DNA of 64,000 nucleotides from CAMDPA01 sp965223035 (GCA_965223035.1 OZ244980.1:3782001-3846000), one strand, 5' to 3'; shown: positions 16,613 to 26,002, numbered from the stretch's first letter. Translations and numbers: made by a program. The notes: a model not told the origin generated them from the sequence alone.

Positions 16613-18361
16613 ATGAGACGCACGATGTTGAAGCGCCTAATCACCACTGCACCTCCGGTGTTGGTGATGCTACTGCTAGCCATGACGCTGGGCTGGGCCG
16701 CGCAGGCGCAAGGCGACCTGGGCCGGCAGCGCGCGCGCGACGCCCTCAAGGCGCAATCGGAGGGGCAGCTTGCGCAGGCGTTGGCTTTGTTCAATGAGGC
16801 GCTCTCTGACAAGACCCTGTCCAACGATCGGCGGGCATTGATCCTCAACGATCGTGGTGCGTTGTTGGCGCGCATGAACCAGCCCAAGGCGGCGCTCGCG
16901 GATTTCAATCGCGCCGTTCAACTCTATCCGGAATATCCAGCGATCTATAACAATCGGGGCAGCACGCTGTTGACGGTCGGCCTCGCCCAAGAGGCGATCA
17001 AGGATTTCGACCGGGCGCTCCTATTGGCGCCGAAGTACGTCGCCGCCTACAACAATCGTGCTGGCGCCTTGATGCTGCTGAAGCGACATCGGCCCGCCAT
17101 TTCCGACTACACAAAGGCGCTGAAAATCACGCCGGATTCGATCGCGCCGTTGGTTGGTCGCGGCCGCGCGTTGCTCGCTGACGATCGACCGCAAGCCGCC
17201 CAGCGGGACTTCTCCCAGGCCATCAAGCGCGATGGACGGTTGGCGCTGGGGTATCGCAGCCGGGCCAAAGCCAACATGCAGGCGCAGGGCTATAAGTTGG
17301 CGGTCGAAGATCTGTCACGCGCGGCGGCTTTCGAGCCGACCAACCCCGACATCTATCTTGAGCGCGGCAACATGTACTTGGCCACTGGTAACGTTGGTGC
17401 CGCGATCCGGGATTTCACCAAGGCGCTCGAGCTCAGTCCCGATCACCTGCCGGCGTTGAGTGCGCGGGCGCTCGCTTATCTCACGGTCGATGGCTTTCCC
17501 GAAGCGGACGCCGATATCATGCAGGCTCTGCGCCTCAATCCGCGCGCAGCAGCCGTGATTGCCGCACGCGCCATGCTCTATCAACGCACCCAGCAACCGG
17601 ACCTTGCCCGGCGCGAGCTGGCCCGCGCCTACAAGCTGGCACCGAAGCGGCCGGAGGTGTTGCTCGCTAAGGCGTTCCTAGACGAGGCGGCCGGCAACAA
17701 GCCGGCAGCGATCAAGACCCTCTTGGTCGCACTGAAGATCGACCCAACGTTCAGCTACGCCGCGGCGATGCTCAAGCGGCTCGGCGGCCGGCCGCCCACC
17801 GCGGTCGATGTCGTGGTGCCCGGCCTGGGAACCGGGAGTTGGCAAGTCGTCAAGCGTGGCAAGCGGTGGTTTGCCGTCAGCGATCAGGTGCCCGGCGCGC
17901 GTGTGCCGATCGAAATGGTGGGCGAAGGCAAGCCACGCTTGATCAAGTGGTTCGTCAAGCGGCCGCCAAACCAAGACATCGGATTGCTCCGCTTCTCGGT
18001 GGGTCGGGTGAAGCACGGGGATCGATCGGAGGCGGTGGAGAACGTTGCCATCGTCCACCTGATCAAATCGGTCGTGCTCGGCGTCATCCCGGACCGGCAA
18101 GGCGCCGCCAAGGCAAAATGGGAGTGGGGCACCAGCAAGCTGGTCGTATCTAGTGTCGACGGCTTGCGGGATGAGTTCGTGTTGCGGGCGCCCCCCAAGC
18201 CGGTCGCGGCGCGCACGTCGAGGTACCGCGACGGCTCTGGCTACTACACCCCACCCGAGTGGATGCCCTGGGGCGAATCAGCGCGGCGTACCACCTCCCG
18301 GCGCTCGCGCTACCGCCGGCGGCGGCCGAAGACGTTCTTCGACTTTCTGTTTGGCAACTAG
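16613..18361 (+). CDS. Exported tetratricopeptide-repeat protein
   Basis: Function unknown. The ATG chosen has GGAG just upstream, and the first 30 residues form a signal peptide (hydrophobic VLVMLLLAMTLGWAAQA). Residues from about 35 to 370 are a run of roughly nine TPR units, seen in repeats such as ILNDRGALLARMNQPKAAL, AIYNNRGSTLL and AYNNRAGALML. The C-terminal 200 residues are not TPR: a basic, beta-rich segment (LGTGSWQVVKRGKRWFAVSD) and an Arg-rich tail ending in FFDFLFGN, and I recognise no family there. The protein probably works as a periplasmic scaffold. Its stop codon lies in the CTAG boundary of repeat A2. Confidence 0.85.
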   Translation: MRRTMLKRLITTAPPVLVMLLLAMTLGWAAQAQGDLGRQRARDALKAQSEGQLAQALALFNEALSDKTLSNDRRALILNDRGALLARMNQPKAALADFNRAVQLYPEYPAIYNNRGSTLLTVGLAQEAIKDFDRALLLAPKYVAAYNNRAGALMLLKRHRPAISDYTKALKITPDSIAPLVGRGRALLADDRPQAAQRDFSQAIKRDGRLALGYRSRAKANMQAQGYKLAVEDLSRAAAFEPTNPDIYLERGNMYLATGNVGAAIRDFTKALELSPDHLPALSARALAYLTVDGFPEADADIMQALRLNPRAAAVIAARAMLYQRTQQPDLARRELARAYKLAPKRPEVLLAKAFLDEAAGNKPAAIKTLLVALKIDPTFSYAAAMLKRLGGRPPTAVDVVVPGLGTGSWQVVKRGKRWFAVSDQVPGARVPIEMVGEGKPRLIKWFVKRPPNQDIGLLRFSVGRVKHGDRSEAVENVAIVHLIKSVVLGVIPDRQGAAKAKWEWGTSKLVVSSVDGLRDEFVLRAPPKPVAARTSRYRDGSGYYTPPEWMPWGESARRTTSRRSRYRRRRPKTFFDFLFGN

Positions 18362-18511
18362 ATCATCGCGCCTTAAATCGGAACCGCAACGCCGATTTCA
18401 ATTGCGCCGGTTCCGATTTAAGGCGCAAAGATGATCGCTCTTAAAGTGGTGAGCAACTTTCTGCCTTTAATCGGGATCGTTCCGATTCCGATTAAAGGCG
18501 CGATGATCTAG
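18358..18511 (+). repeat. Family A twin-hairpin repeat, copy A2 (complete length, hybrid right end)
   Basis: CTAG at 18358 and 18508. The left half matches the consensus, but the right end is GGCGCGATGATCTAG, the complement of the usual left end, instead of GGCAGGTTGCTCTAG, so it is a recombinant. The left CTAG gives the stop codon of the TPR gene and the right CTAG is shared with repeat B3. Confidence 0.9.
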
Positions 18512-18625
18512 ATGACGTCCGCCTGAGGCGAATGTGCCGTGCCGGCCGCTCTCACGCCGGCCAGCCGTTGGCCCGCTATTGTGGATGGTCGGCCGGGGCA
18601 GCGACCGGGTCCCGTTCACGATGCA
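18508..18625 (+). repeat. Family B repeat, copy B3
   Basis: Starts at the CTAG shared with A2, then GTCCGCCTGAGGCGAATG (short palindrome with one mismatch) and GTGCCGGCCGCTC, followed by an imperfect hairpin around GCCCGCTATTGTGGAT. Confidence 0.65.
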
Positions 18626-18730
18626 ACGCTGTCAGTCGTCATCCCGCGCGTACGCACTTCGGCGCAACGCGACGATCCCAGCCCAACTGCGCGCATATGC
18701 AAGCGCCATGCGGCGCGATGATCGCGCTGT

Positions 18731-19009
18731 TTATTGGCAGCGCAGACCGATGGTTAGCGCGGGGATCTGTAGAATGCGCCGGCACGTCAATTGGCGCGAC
18801 GGCCCAGTTTGTCGGCCTGCTTCATCTGCATCTGCACGAGGCCCGGTCGAGCTCATTAATTGCAGCTGCTCGCCAATACTGACGGCCAATACGAAGTTCT
18901 TTTCGCCCCCTTGGCCATGATCATATTCGTGGCCAATCAATTCCGTTGACAAAGCACCAGATAAGCTACCCACGACGAGGGCCATCCCAGCCAGTGTCAT
19001 CGGGCGCAT
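18731..19009 (-). CDS. Small putative exported protein
   Basis: I do not recognise this 92-residue product. The start at 19009 has GGGAG eight bases upstream, and the first 20 residues (MRPMTLAGMALVVGSLSGAL) look like a signal peptide. The middle (HEYDHGQGGEKNFVLAVSIG) is plausible protein; the C-terminal 40 residues have the composition of non-coding DNA, so the frame may be broken or the gene decaying. Base composition is less GC-rich than in neighbouring genes. It lies downstream of the NTF2-like gene on the same strand, with about 100 bp between. Existence as a real gene is uncertain. Confidence 0.35.
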   Translation of the reverse strand: MRPMTLAGMALVVGSLSGALSTELIGHEYDHGQGGEKNFVLAVSIGEQLQLMSSTGPRADADEAGRQTGPSRQLTCRRILQIPALTIGLRCQ

Positions 19010-19108
19010 CAAGCCATCTCCCATCAATCCAGCAGCGAACGATGGCTGAAAGTACTGATTCGGTCTGATCTCGTGGCGACAAAAACGCCGCAGGTTGCGA
19101 GCTCGATG

Positions 19109-19522
19109 TTACAAGCCTGATCTCGCCATTTGCATGAAGGCACGCCACAAAGCGACGTCATGATAGGAATCGCGTTGCACGACCTTGCCGTTGCTCACGC
19201 GCCAAACGTGGCGAAACCGACCTTCGATCTCCGCCCCGCTCACCCTGTGTCGAAAGTGGTAATGCACCTGATAGCGGACGGTGTCCTCACTGTCTTGTCG
19301 GATCAGGGGAGCGTAGGTCAGGTAGGAAAACTCGGTAAGAATGGAATTAAGGCAGGCCTTGATGGCAGCTTTGCCGAAGTGCGCGCCAGCAAACGACATC
19401 ACATCCGGGGGGACATGAATAGTAAACATACAGTGGTCAGCTAAGTGATCCAGGGCGGCGGCAACGTTTCGCGCCGCAAGGGCCACATAGCAAGAGTTCA
19501 CAAGTTGACGGGCGTCAGTCAT
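19109..19522 (-). CDS. NTF2-like / SnoaL-fold protein
   Basis: A 137-residue protein of the ketosteroid-isomerase-like alpha+beta barrel fold. The pattern is typical: an N-terminal helix (ARQLVNSCYVALAARNVAAALDHLADHCMFTIHVPP), a helix GKAAIKACLNSIL, then strands YQVHYHFRHRVSG, EIEGRFRHVWRVSNGKVVQRDSYHD ending in an aromatic motif. Members range from isomerases and dehydratases to non-catalytic binding proteins, so the substrate cannot be assigned. The start MTDARQ is chosen because GGGGG lies nine bases upstream. It stands alone in a poorly coding, relatively AT-rich region and may have been acquired. Confidence 0.7.
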   Translation of the reverse strand: MTDARQLVNSCYVALAARNVAAALDHLADHCMFTIHVPPDVMSFAGAHFGKAAIKACLNSILTEFSYLTYAPLIRQDSEDTVRYQVHYHFRHRVSGAEIEGRFRHVWRVSNGKVVQRDSYHDVALWRAFMQMARSGL

Positions 19523-19736
19523 AAGGACCCCCTGATGGTCAATCTTCCAGCAGGCGGCAGGCGGCTTGGCACCCACCGGCAGGCGGCTGAAGGCGCCCGC
19601 AAATTAACGCTTAAGTTGCAAAAACATCATAAAGACAATTTAGGTCACTATCAATCGCATACTGACTGGCTCCCGGCCTCGGTGGACAATCGGTCACCCG
19701 GTCACCCCCGTTTCCAGCGCTTGCTTCAGGACGCCG

Positions 19737-19803
19737 ACAGGCCAGGCTGCGGCCAGGCTGCGGCCAGCCCCCCGGCCAGCCCCCGGCCAGCCCCCGGGCC
19801 AGC
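19737..19803. repeat. GC-rich simple tandem repeat
   Basis: GGCCAGGCTGC recurs twice, followed by at least three copies of a GGCCAGCCCCC-type 11-12-bp unit. Confidence 0.8.
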
Positions 19804-20075
19804 GCAGGGCCATAGCTGGTATCAGCGTCACCTTATCATCACGGTGCAATACTTCAGTGTGCGCGACGCCATTGAAATGCAGGCCTTGGTCTCGCTTTGC
19901 TGTAAAATAACTAAAATGAGCATTTCTTTTCAAACTGTGATCAGTCTACAGAGTCCCACGACGGAAGCAACCGCAGTCATACCGACGGTCGCGTGCTGCT
20001 CCGCCGTCAACGCCAGCAGTTTGAGCGATGCGCCGGCCGCCGGCCAGGTCCCAAATCCACCGGAATCGCATAGAA

Positions 20076-20327
20076 TCAGATCTGAGGGATGAACTTGTCA
20101 AAACAGGGGCCAGCTCGATGTCGGCGGCAACCCAGCAAAACGTCGTACAGCCAGCCGACATGCGTGCCACACAGCATGCAGCGCAAGTCGCCAGCGGCCT
20201 TTCGGCTGACACGCAACGACACAGTAGCGGCCGGTTACGCCACGGCTGCAGGTGGAAGACCGGCAGCCGGTGTCCGTCCGTCGACCGCAGCAACTCGAAA
20301 ACGAAGGGCTCAAGCGCAGAGGTTGCA
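20076..20327 (-). pseudogene. Possible decayed two-zinc-knuckle (Yippee/CULT-like) gene fragment
   Basis: In one minus frame CNLCA (20327-20313) and CMLCGTHVGWLYD (from 20180) are 49 codons apart, and the frame ends FDKFIPQI before a TGA at 20078. The CxxC plus CxxCGxHxGW pattern and spacing recall the beta-tent fold of Yippee and CULT domains. Two stop codons interrupt the frame and no start is visible, so if real it is a remnant. The similarity is short and could be chance. Confidence 0.25.
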
Positions 20328-20627
20328 CGGGCTTTGCAGTGATCACCAAAATCATAGGCCGCCCTGCCGTCCTGATCCCGTTCTTGAGCCGGGAATCCTG
20401 ATCCGGTCCGGCGGGCGCGGCCCGTCGGTTCGCCAAGCGTCAGTCGACGGCTGGCCCGACCCGTCATTGCGCAACGGTGGCCGCAGCCGATCCGAGCTTG
20501 TTAATCCGCGCTTGTCGATCCACGCTTGTCGATCCACACCGCCGTCGTCGTCGTCGCGCTTTTGTTCGGCTGCGCTGATCAACCGTCTTGCGCACCGTCG
20601 AACGACCTGCCTATAGCGTCTCCATGT

Positions 20628-20745
20628 GAGCTGGAAGCATTCCGCTCCGCCGCCGGGCCACCCACCATACCGTGCCATTGGGTGACCGGCGACAGAGCGG
20701 GCCGGCAAGGCTAATCCGCCTTAGGCGGACATGGTCTAAGCTCGT
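20628..20745 (-). repeat. Family B repeat, copy B4 (inverted)
   Basis: Reads GAGCGGGCCGGCAAGGC then the palindrome TCCGCCTTAGGCGGA and CATGGTCTAAG, where CTAG is changed to CTAAG. The long hairpin lies to the left (TCCGCCGCCGGGCCACCC with its partner). Confidence 0.7.
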
Positions 20746-20834
20746 GGTGACGTGACAGCTCTGACCGTTGCGATCTTGCGTTCGGCGCGCCGGGATCCAT
20801 CCCCTGCTTTGTTGTTTTGGAAAGCCCATCCCCC

Positions 20835-23204
20835 ATGTCCGAGGGCCACACGACCAACGGCTGGATCGGTGCCAGCCTGCTGCGTAAGGAGGACGCCAGG
20901 CATCTTCACGGTGCGGCGCAGTTCGTGGCCGATGTCCGCTTGCCGGGCGTCAAGGACGTCGCCTTCGTCCGCAGCCAAGTCGCGCACGGACGCTTGACCT
21001 CGATCAGCCGGCCCAGCGGCGCAGCGCAACAGGTGTTCACGCTGGCCGACCTCGGCGTCCTCCACGTGCTCGATGCCGGCCCCGAGATGGCCAACTTTCG
21101 CCTGAGCCGATATCCGCCGTTGGCCGAGGATAAGGTGCGCTTCGCTGGTCAGCCGATCGCGGCTTGCCTCGCCCCGACGCGGGCGCAAGCCGAGGACCTT
21201 GCCGATTTGGTCGCCGTGGAGATCGACGACTTGCCGGCGGTGGTCGATTGCGTCGCTGCCATGGCGCCCGAGGCTGCGCGCCTGTTCGAGGAGTGGCCGG
21301 ACAACGCGTTCATCGTCAGTGCCGTCAACGAGGGTGATTTTTCGGTGGCAGCCACCGCACCGATCAAGATCCGGCGCCGCTTGCGCACCAACCGCCAGGC
21401 CACGGTCTCGCTGGAATGTCGCGGCATTGCCGCCTATTGGGATCGACGCCTCGAAGAGCTGGTGGTCTATCTGTCAACCCAAGGCGCCCACGTCATGCGG
21501 ATCGGCTTGGCGCAGACGCTGGGCCTGCCGGAACACAAGGTTCGTGTCATCGCGCCCGACGTGGGTGGAGGGTTTGGCGGCAAGAACCGATTGATGCCGG
21601 AAGAGGTGGCAGTCGCCGCGATCGCGATGAAGGTGGCGCATCCCGTGCGCTGGATCGAGGACCGGCGTGAACACCTGTTGGCGTCGATTCATGCGCGCGA
21701 TCATACCTACGATCTCACGCTTCATGCCCGATCCGACGGCACCTTGGTGGCCATCGAGGGTCGCCTTTACGTCGACGCGGGCGCCTACGCGCTCTGGCCA
21801 ACCGGCGCCTTCATGGAAACCAGCATGGCGGCCCGTAACCTGCCCGGCCCCTATCGCCTGTCGGCACTCAAGATCAACACCTGGACCGTGGCGACCAACA
21901 AGGCGCCGATGGGGCCATACCGCGGCGTCGCGCGGCCTGGCGCCTGCTTTGCGATCGAGCGTCTGGTCGATGACCTCGCCCATCAGCTGGGCCGAGATCC
22001 CTATGATCTCAGACGTCAGAATATGGTGACGCGCGATGAACTCCCCTCCACGACGATCGGTGGCATGCGGTTGGATAGCGGGGATTATCCGGCGTCGCTG
22101 GAGACCGCGCGCGACCTCATCGATGTGGCCGCGGTTCGCCGCCGGCAACACAAGGGCGAACCGGACGGTCGCAAGATCGGCATCGGCTTTGCCTTTTATA
22201 CCGAGCAGAGCGGCCATGGCGCGGCGGAATGGACCAAGCGCCGCGGCCGGCTGATCCCCGGCTACGAGTCGGCCAACGTCCGCATGCTGTCGGATGGCAC
22301 GGTGCTGTTGGCGGTCGGCACCCAATGCTTCGGCCAGGGTCATGACACCACGTATGCGCAAATTGCCGCGCACGAACTTGCGATCGATCCCGCGCAGGTC
22401 ACCGTCCGCTATGGCGATACCGCTTCAGCGCCGTTCGGTTTCGGCAGCTTCGGTTCCCGCTCTATTGTGTTCGCCGGCGGTGCCATCGCCCGAGCGACCC
22501 TTATGTTGGCCGCCAAAATTAAGCGGATCGGCGCCCATTTGATGCAAGCCGATGCCGCACAGGTGCGGCTGCAGGCAGGGATGGTGCACGGACCCAGCGG
22601 GTCGATACCGATCGCCGAGGTGGCGCGCGCGGCCAATGTCCGCCAGGATATGCTGCCGTCCGATATCGACCCGCTGCTGGAGACCACCGCCACCTATGAG
22701 CCCACAGAATCGGCGGGCGTGTTCTCCTACGGGACGCATGCTGTGGTTGTGGCCGTGGAGCCGGAATCCGGCGTGGTCGAAATCCTCGATTATGTTGTGG
22801 CAGAGGATTGCGGCACGATGATCAACCCGATGATCGTCGATGGCCAGGTGCAAGGCGGTATCGCCCAGGGCATCGGCACGGCGCTCTACGAGGAACTTCC
22901 GTTCAATGCCGACGGTCAACCGCTGGCGACGACGTTTGCCGACTATCATGTCCCCGGCGCAGTGGAGGTGCCGGCGGTCCGCTTCGCGCATCTGGTGACA
23001 CCGGCTGAGGCGACTGCCTACGGCGTGAAGGGGGTCGGTGAGGGCGGAGCGATCGCCCCACCGGCGGCGATCGGCAACGCCATTGTCGACGCGTTCCGCC
23101 CGCTGAACGTGATGATTGCGGAAACCCCGATGACGCCACGCCGGGTGTCGGAAGCCATCGCGCGCGCCATCGCCGCTGGCGACGCGGAAGGAGCCGAACC
23201 ATGA
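20835..23204 (+). CDS. Molybdenum hydroxylase large (molybdopterin-binding) subunit
   Basis: The catalytic subunit of a xanthine-oxidase-family enzyme (CoxL/CutL-like). About 789 residues; the ATG chosen follows GGAAAG by ten bases. Residues 20-130 are the N-terminal a/b hammerhead domain (GASLLRKEDARHLHG). Cofactor-binding motifs are GGGFGGKNRLMPEE, GPYRGVARPGACFAIE and QCFGQGHDTTYAQIAAHEL. The catalytic glutamate is in GVKGVGEGGAIAPP near the C-terminus. The CO dehydrogenase loop AYRCSFR is absent (GPYRGVARP here), so this is not a form I CO dehydrogenase and the substrate is unknown. It overlaps the FAD subunit by ATGA. Confidence 0.9.
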   Translation: MSEGHTTNGWIGASLLRKEDARHLHGAAQFVADVRLPGVKDVAFVRSQVAHGRLTSISRPSGAAQQVFTLADLGVLHVLDAGPEMANFRLSRYPPLAEDKVRFAGQPIAACLAPTRAQAEDLADLVAVEIDDLPAVVDCVAAMAPEAARLFEEWPDNAFIVSAVNEGDFSVAATAPIKIRRRLRTNRQATVSLECRGIAAYWDRRLEELVVYLSTQGAHVMRIGLAQTLGLPEHKVRVIAPDVGGGFGGKNRLMPEEVAVAAIAMKVAHPVRWIEDRREHLLASIHARDHTYDLTLHARSDGTLVAIEGRLYVDAGAYALWPTGAFMETSMAARNLPGPYRLSALKINTWTVATNKAPMGPYRGVARPGACFAIERLVDDLAHQLGRDPYDLRRQNMVTRDELPSTTIGGMRLDSGDYPASLETARDLIDVAAVRRRQHKGEPDGRKIGIGFAFYTEQSGHGAAEWTKRRGRLIPGYESANVRMLSDGTVLLAVGTQCFGQGHDTTYAQIAAHELAIDPAQVTVRYGDTASAPFGFGSFGSRSIVFAGGAIARATLMLAAKIKRIGAHLMQADAAQVRLQAGMVHGPSGSIPIAEVARAANVRQDMLPSDIDPLLETTATYEPTESAGVFSYGTHAVVVAVEPESGVVEILDYVVAEDCGTMINPMIVDGQVQGGIAQGIGTALYEELPFNADGQPLATTFADYHVPGAVEVPAVRFAHLVTPAEATAYGVKGVGEGGAIAPPAAIGNAIVDAFRPLNVMIAETPMTPRRVSEAIARAIAAGDAEGAEP

Positions 23205-24037
23205 AGCCGGCCCCATTCGCTTACCTCCGGGCTCAAACGGTCGCGGAGGCCTGCGCTGCGCTCGCCAACCCGGAACATGGTGTCGCGGTTGCGATCGCCG
23301 GAGGGCAGTCGTTGATGCCCCTGCTGGCGCTGCGCCTGACGCCGGCCGACCTGGTCGTCGACATCGGCCGCTTGGCAGAGCTCAAGGCCACAACCGCCGT
23401 TGGTGATGGTGTGCAGATCGGTGCCGGTGTCACCCATGCCGACCTGGAGGATGGCCGCGTGGTCGATCCCAGTGGCGGGCTGATGCGTCGGGTCGCCGCC
23501 ACGATCGGGTATCGCGCGGTTCGCAATCACGGCACGCTGGGGGGCAGCGTTGCGCTGGCCGACCCGGCCGCCGATTGGCCCGCCTGCCTGCTGGCGCTGG
23601 GCGCCCACGTCCGCCTGGCCGGCCCGACGGGAGAGCGGAGCGCCAGCCTAGACGACATCCTGATCGGCGCCTACACCACCTCGCTGCGACCGGGCGAGCT
23701 GATCACGGCATTCGATGTCGCTGCGCAGCCAAAGGCTGTCCGCGTCGGCTACGCCAAGGTGGTGCGCAAGAGCGGCGCCTTTGCCACGTCGATCGGTTGT
23801 GTAGTTGACCCCGGCCCGGACGGAGCGCCCCGTGTGGTGGTGGGCGGCACCACCACCCGCCCCCACCTGCTGCCGCGCGTCGCAGGTTGCCTCGGCCCAT
23901 CGAAAACCCCGGACGAGGCTGCTTTGCGCGCAGCCATCGCCCAGGACCTCGCCGTGCTGGAACCCGACGCCGACGCCTACCAGCAACGGGTGCATACCGC
24001 GACCGTACTGCGCGCGATCAAGGAGGCCAGGTCATGA
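23201..24037 (+). CDS. Molybdenum hydroxylase FAD-binding (medium) subunit
   Basis: The CoxM-type subunit passes electrons from the iron-sulfur clusters to the final acceptor through FAD. The PCMH-type FAD motifs are visible: AIAGGQSLMPLLALRL near residue 30, IGAGVTHADLE near 75, and NHGTLGGSVALADPAADWPA near 110. The C-terminal CO dehydrogenase flavoprotein domain includes YAKVVRKSGAFATSIGCVV. At 278 residues it is of normal length. Both ends overlap neighbours by ATGA, so the three subunits are translated as one operon in the order large, medium, small. Confidence 0.92.
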   Translation: MKPAPFAYLRAQTVAEACAALANPEHGVAVAIAGGQSLMPLLALRLTPADLVVDIGRLAELKATTAVGDGVQIGAGVTHADLEDGRVVDPSGGLMRRVAATIGYRAVRNHGTLGGSVALADPAADWPACLLALGAHVRLAGPTGERSASLDDILIGAYTTSLRPGELITAFDVAAQPKAVRVGYAKVVRKSGAFATSIGCVVDPGPDGAPRVVVGGTTTRPHLLPRVAGCLGPSKTPDEAALRAAIAQDLAVLEPDADAYQQRVHTATVLRAIKEARS

Positions 24038-24549
24038 GCCCGGACCCAGCGGGTCACCGCGTGACACTCGCCATCACTGTGAACGGCGAGCCCATCAGCG
24101 CCACAGTGGAAGCGCGCGACACACTGGCCGATTTCCTGCGTCAGCAGCGTGAACTGACCGCAACCCATTTGGGGTGTGAGCATGGGGCCTGCGGCGCCTG
24201 TACCGTTTTGGTCGACGGTGTCGCCACCCGCGCCTGCCTGATGTTGGCCGTCATGGCCGACGCGCGGCAGGTGATTACGCTGGAGGGACTGGCCGATGAC
24301 CCGCTGCTGCAGTCCTTGCGGGTCCAGTTTCACGCACACCACGCCCTGCAATGCGGATTTTGCACACCGGCTATGCTGATCGTGGCACGCGACATTCTCA
24401 TACGCCATCCGCAGCCGGATCAATCGACCATCCGCCGGGAGCTGTCAGGCCAACTCTGCCGGTGCACCGGCTATGCCAACATCGTTACCGCCATCGAGGC
24501 CGCCGGACGGGACGGCCAGGTCTGGGCGGTCAACGCGCCGAGCCGTTGA
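24034..24549 (+). CDS. Molybdenum hydroxylase [2Fe-2S] (small) subunit
   Basis: The CoxS-type electron-transfer subunit with two [2Fe-2S] clusters. The N-terminal ferredoxin-like domain carries GCEHGACGACTVLVDG and the fourth cysteine in RACLML. The C-terminal helical domain carries CGFCTPAML and LCRCTGYANI. All eight cysteines are present, and 171 residues is normal. Its ATG overlaps the medium-subunit stop. No molybdenum-cofactor maturation gene (CoxF/XdhC type) or transporter follows, so the operon ends here in this window. Confidence 0.94.
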   Translation: MSPDPAGHRVTLAITVNGEPISATVEARDTLADFLRQQRELTATHLGCEHGACGACTVLVDGVATRACLMLAVMADARQVITLEGLADDPLLQSLRVQFHAHHALQCGFCTPAMLIVARDILIRHPQPDQSTIRRELSGQLCRCTGYANIVTAIEAAGRDGQVWAVNAPSR

Positions 24550-24667
24550 CCACCTGCACGCCCGGCTCGCGCGCGTGATGGAACCCGGCACCGTCGATCG
24601 CGATCTCAGCTGTTGCCGGGGTCGGCGGATTGGCCTGGGGATGGTTCCACCGAACTCAAAAATCGCC

Positions 24668-26002
24668 TTATGCGGAGAAGGTGAATGCGGCTGAGTCGGG
24701 GCCTTCACCGCGCCGCGATCCGATGCAGGCGCTGTCGCGGTCGACCATCGACGTGTGATGCCCCCTTGACCGCGCCTCGAACTGCCGGATGAAGCCGGCG
24801 ATCCGCGGTGCGATCTCGCGCCGGAACCGCGAGCCATTGAAGATGCCGTAATGGCCGACCTCCGGACACTCGAAATGCTGCTTCATATCGCTCGGGAGCG
24901 AACGGCACAGCGCCTGAGCGGCGGCGCACTGACCGGTGCCGGTGATGTCGTCCATCTCGCCTTCGATCGTCATCAGCCCCGGTCGACGGATCCGCGCCAG
25001 ATCGACCCGTTGTCCATGGTGGATCAATCCACCTCTCGGCAAAAGATGATGCACGAAGACGCTGTCGATGGTCTGCAGATAGAATTCCGCCGTCAAATCC
25101 ATCACCGCCAGGTATTCGTCGTAGAAAGCGCGGTGCTTTTCCGCCGAGTCACCGTCACCCCGCACCAAGTTCATGAACAAATCTTTGTGCGCCTTGAGGT
25201 GGCGATCCAGATTCATCGTCATAAACCCTGACAACTGCAAGAAGCCGGGATAGACCATGCGGCCAAAGCCGGGATTGGGCCATGGCACCGAGGTGATGAC
25301 GTTACGCGCGAACCAATCGGTGCCGCGCTGCTCGGCGAGAAGATTGACGACGGTGGGATTGACCCGCGTATCGATCGGGCCCCCGGCCAGGATCACGGAT
25401 CGCGGAACGGCCGGGTGGCCATCGGCGTCCATCAGCGCGGTGGCAGCAAGCACCGGGACCGACGGCTGGCACACCGCGAACACGTGAACATCGCCGCAGA
25501 ACAGCTCGAAGATGTCCTGCAGATACTCGATGTAGTCATCCAGATCGAACGGCCCGTCGGCGAAGGGCACGCTGCGCGCATCGCGCCAATCGGTGATGTA
25601 GACCTCATGGTCGGGCAGCAGTGCTTCGATCGTGCCGCGCAGCAACGAGGCGAAGTGGCCTGACATCGGTGCCACCAGCAGTACGCGCGGGTCCGTGCGC
25701 GCTTTGTCCAGGTGTACGTCGCGGCGAAAATGCAACAGCCGACAAAACGGCTTTTCCCAAACCCCGACCGGTGTCACGCGGGTCCGCTCACCATTGATCA
25801 TGGTGGATTTGATCGCGAAATCCGGCTTGTCGTAGCGGCGGGTGGTCCGCTCAAACACCTCGCACGCAGCAGCAGCATGGCGCGCGACCGCGGTGTTGTG
25901 AAACGGATTGAACGGGTTTTGGAGAAACAAGCGCCCGGCGTCGGCAGCAAACCGAGCAGGCCGAACCACCGCATGGCTCAGCTCGTACCATTGGTAGATC
26001 AC
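24668..26002 (-). CDS. phaZ: Intracellular polyhydroxyalkanoate depolymerase
   Basis: Degrades stored PHA granules in the cytoplasm. The start is taken as a GTG giving a first segment IYQWYELSHAVVRPAR, which matches the family N-terminus (YHLYEMNHA type), with GGGGGG about nine bases upstream; the longer ORF start at 26083 adds unrelated residues. The alpha/beta-hydrolase core has the PhaZ-specific cysteine nucleophile in FAVCQPSVPVLAA, then the downstream motifs MTIEGEMDDITGTGQ and VGHYGIFNGSRFR carrying the acid and histidine. At 444 residues it is slightly longer than typical. It shows that the organism stores polyester carbon. Confidence 0.93.
   Translation of the reverse strand: MIYQWYELSHAVVRPARFAADAGRLFLQNPFNPFHNTAVARHAAAACEVFERTTRRYDKPDFAIKSTMINGERTRVTPVGVWEKPFCRLLHFRRDVHLDKARTDPRVLLVAPMSGHFASLLRGTIEALLPDHEVYITDWRDARSVPFADGPFDLDDYIEYLQDIFELFCGDVHVFAVCQPSVPVLAATALMDADGHPAVPRSVILAGGPIDTRVNPTVVNLLAEQRGTDWFARNVITSVPWPNPGFGRMVYPGFLQLSGFMTMNLDRHLKAHKDLFMNLVRGDGDSAEKHRAFYDEYLAVMDLTAEFYLQTIDSVFVHHLLPRGGLIHHGQRVDLARIRRPGLMTIEGEMDDITGTGQCAAAQALCRSLPSDMKQHFECPEVGHYGIFNGSRFRREIAPRIAGFIRQFEARSRGHHTSMVDRDSACIGSRRGEGPDSAAFTFSA

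Larger units (their letters stand above)
19577..20834. other. 1.25-kb stretch with no supported intact gene
   Basis: Composition varies: an AT-rich part (19.60-19.66 and 19.88-19.95 kb), a GC-rich simple repeat (19.74-19.80 kb) and a region with decayed coding signal on the minus strand (20.07-20.33 kb). Repeat B4 closes it. None of the overlapping ORFs has both a ribosome site and family features. Confidence 0.6.

Noticed and set aside
19445..20092. 215-codon plus-strand frame in the poorly coding region
   Set aside because: Crosses a simple tandem repeat and AT-rich sections with abrupt composition changes; no family resemblance.
19946..20467. 173-codon minus-strand frame with many cysteines
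   Set aside because: No start signal and irregular composition; the only sensible motif there is in another frame (the possible zinc-domain relic).
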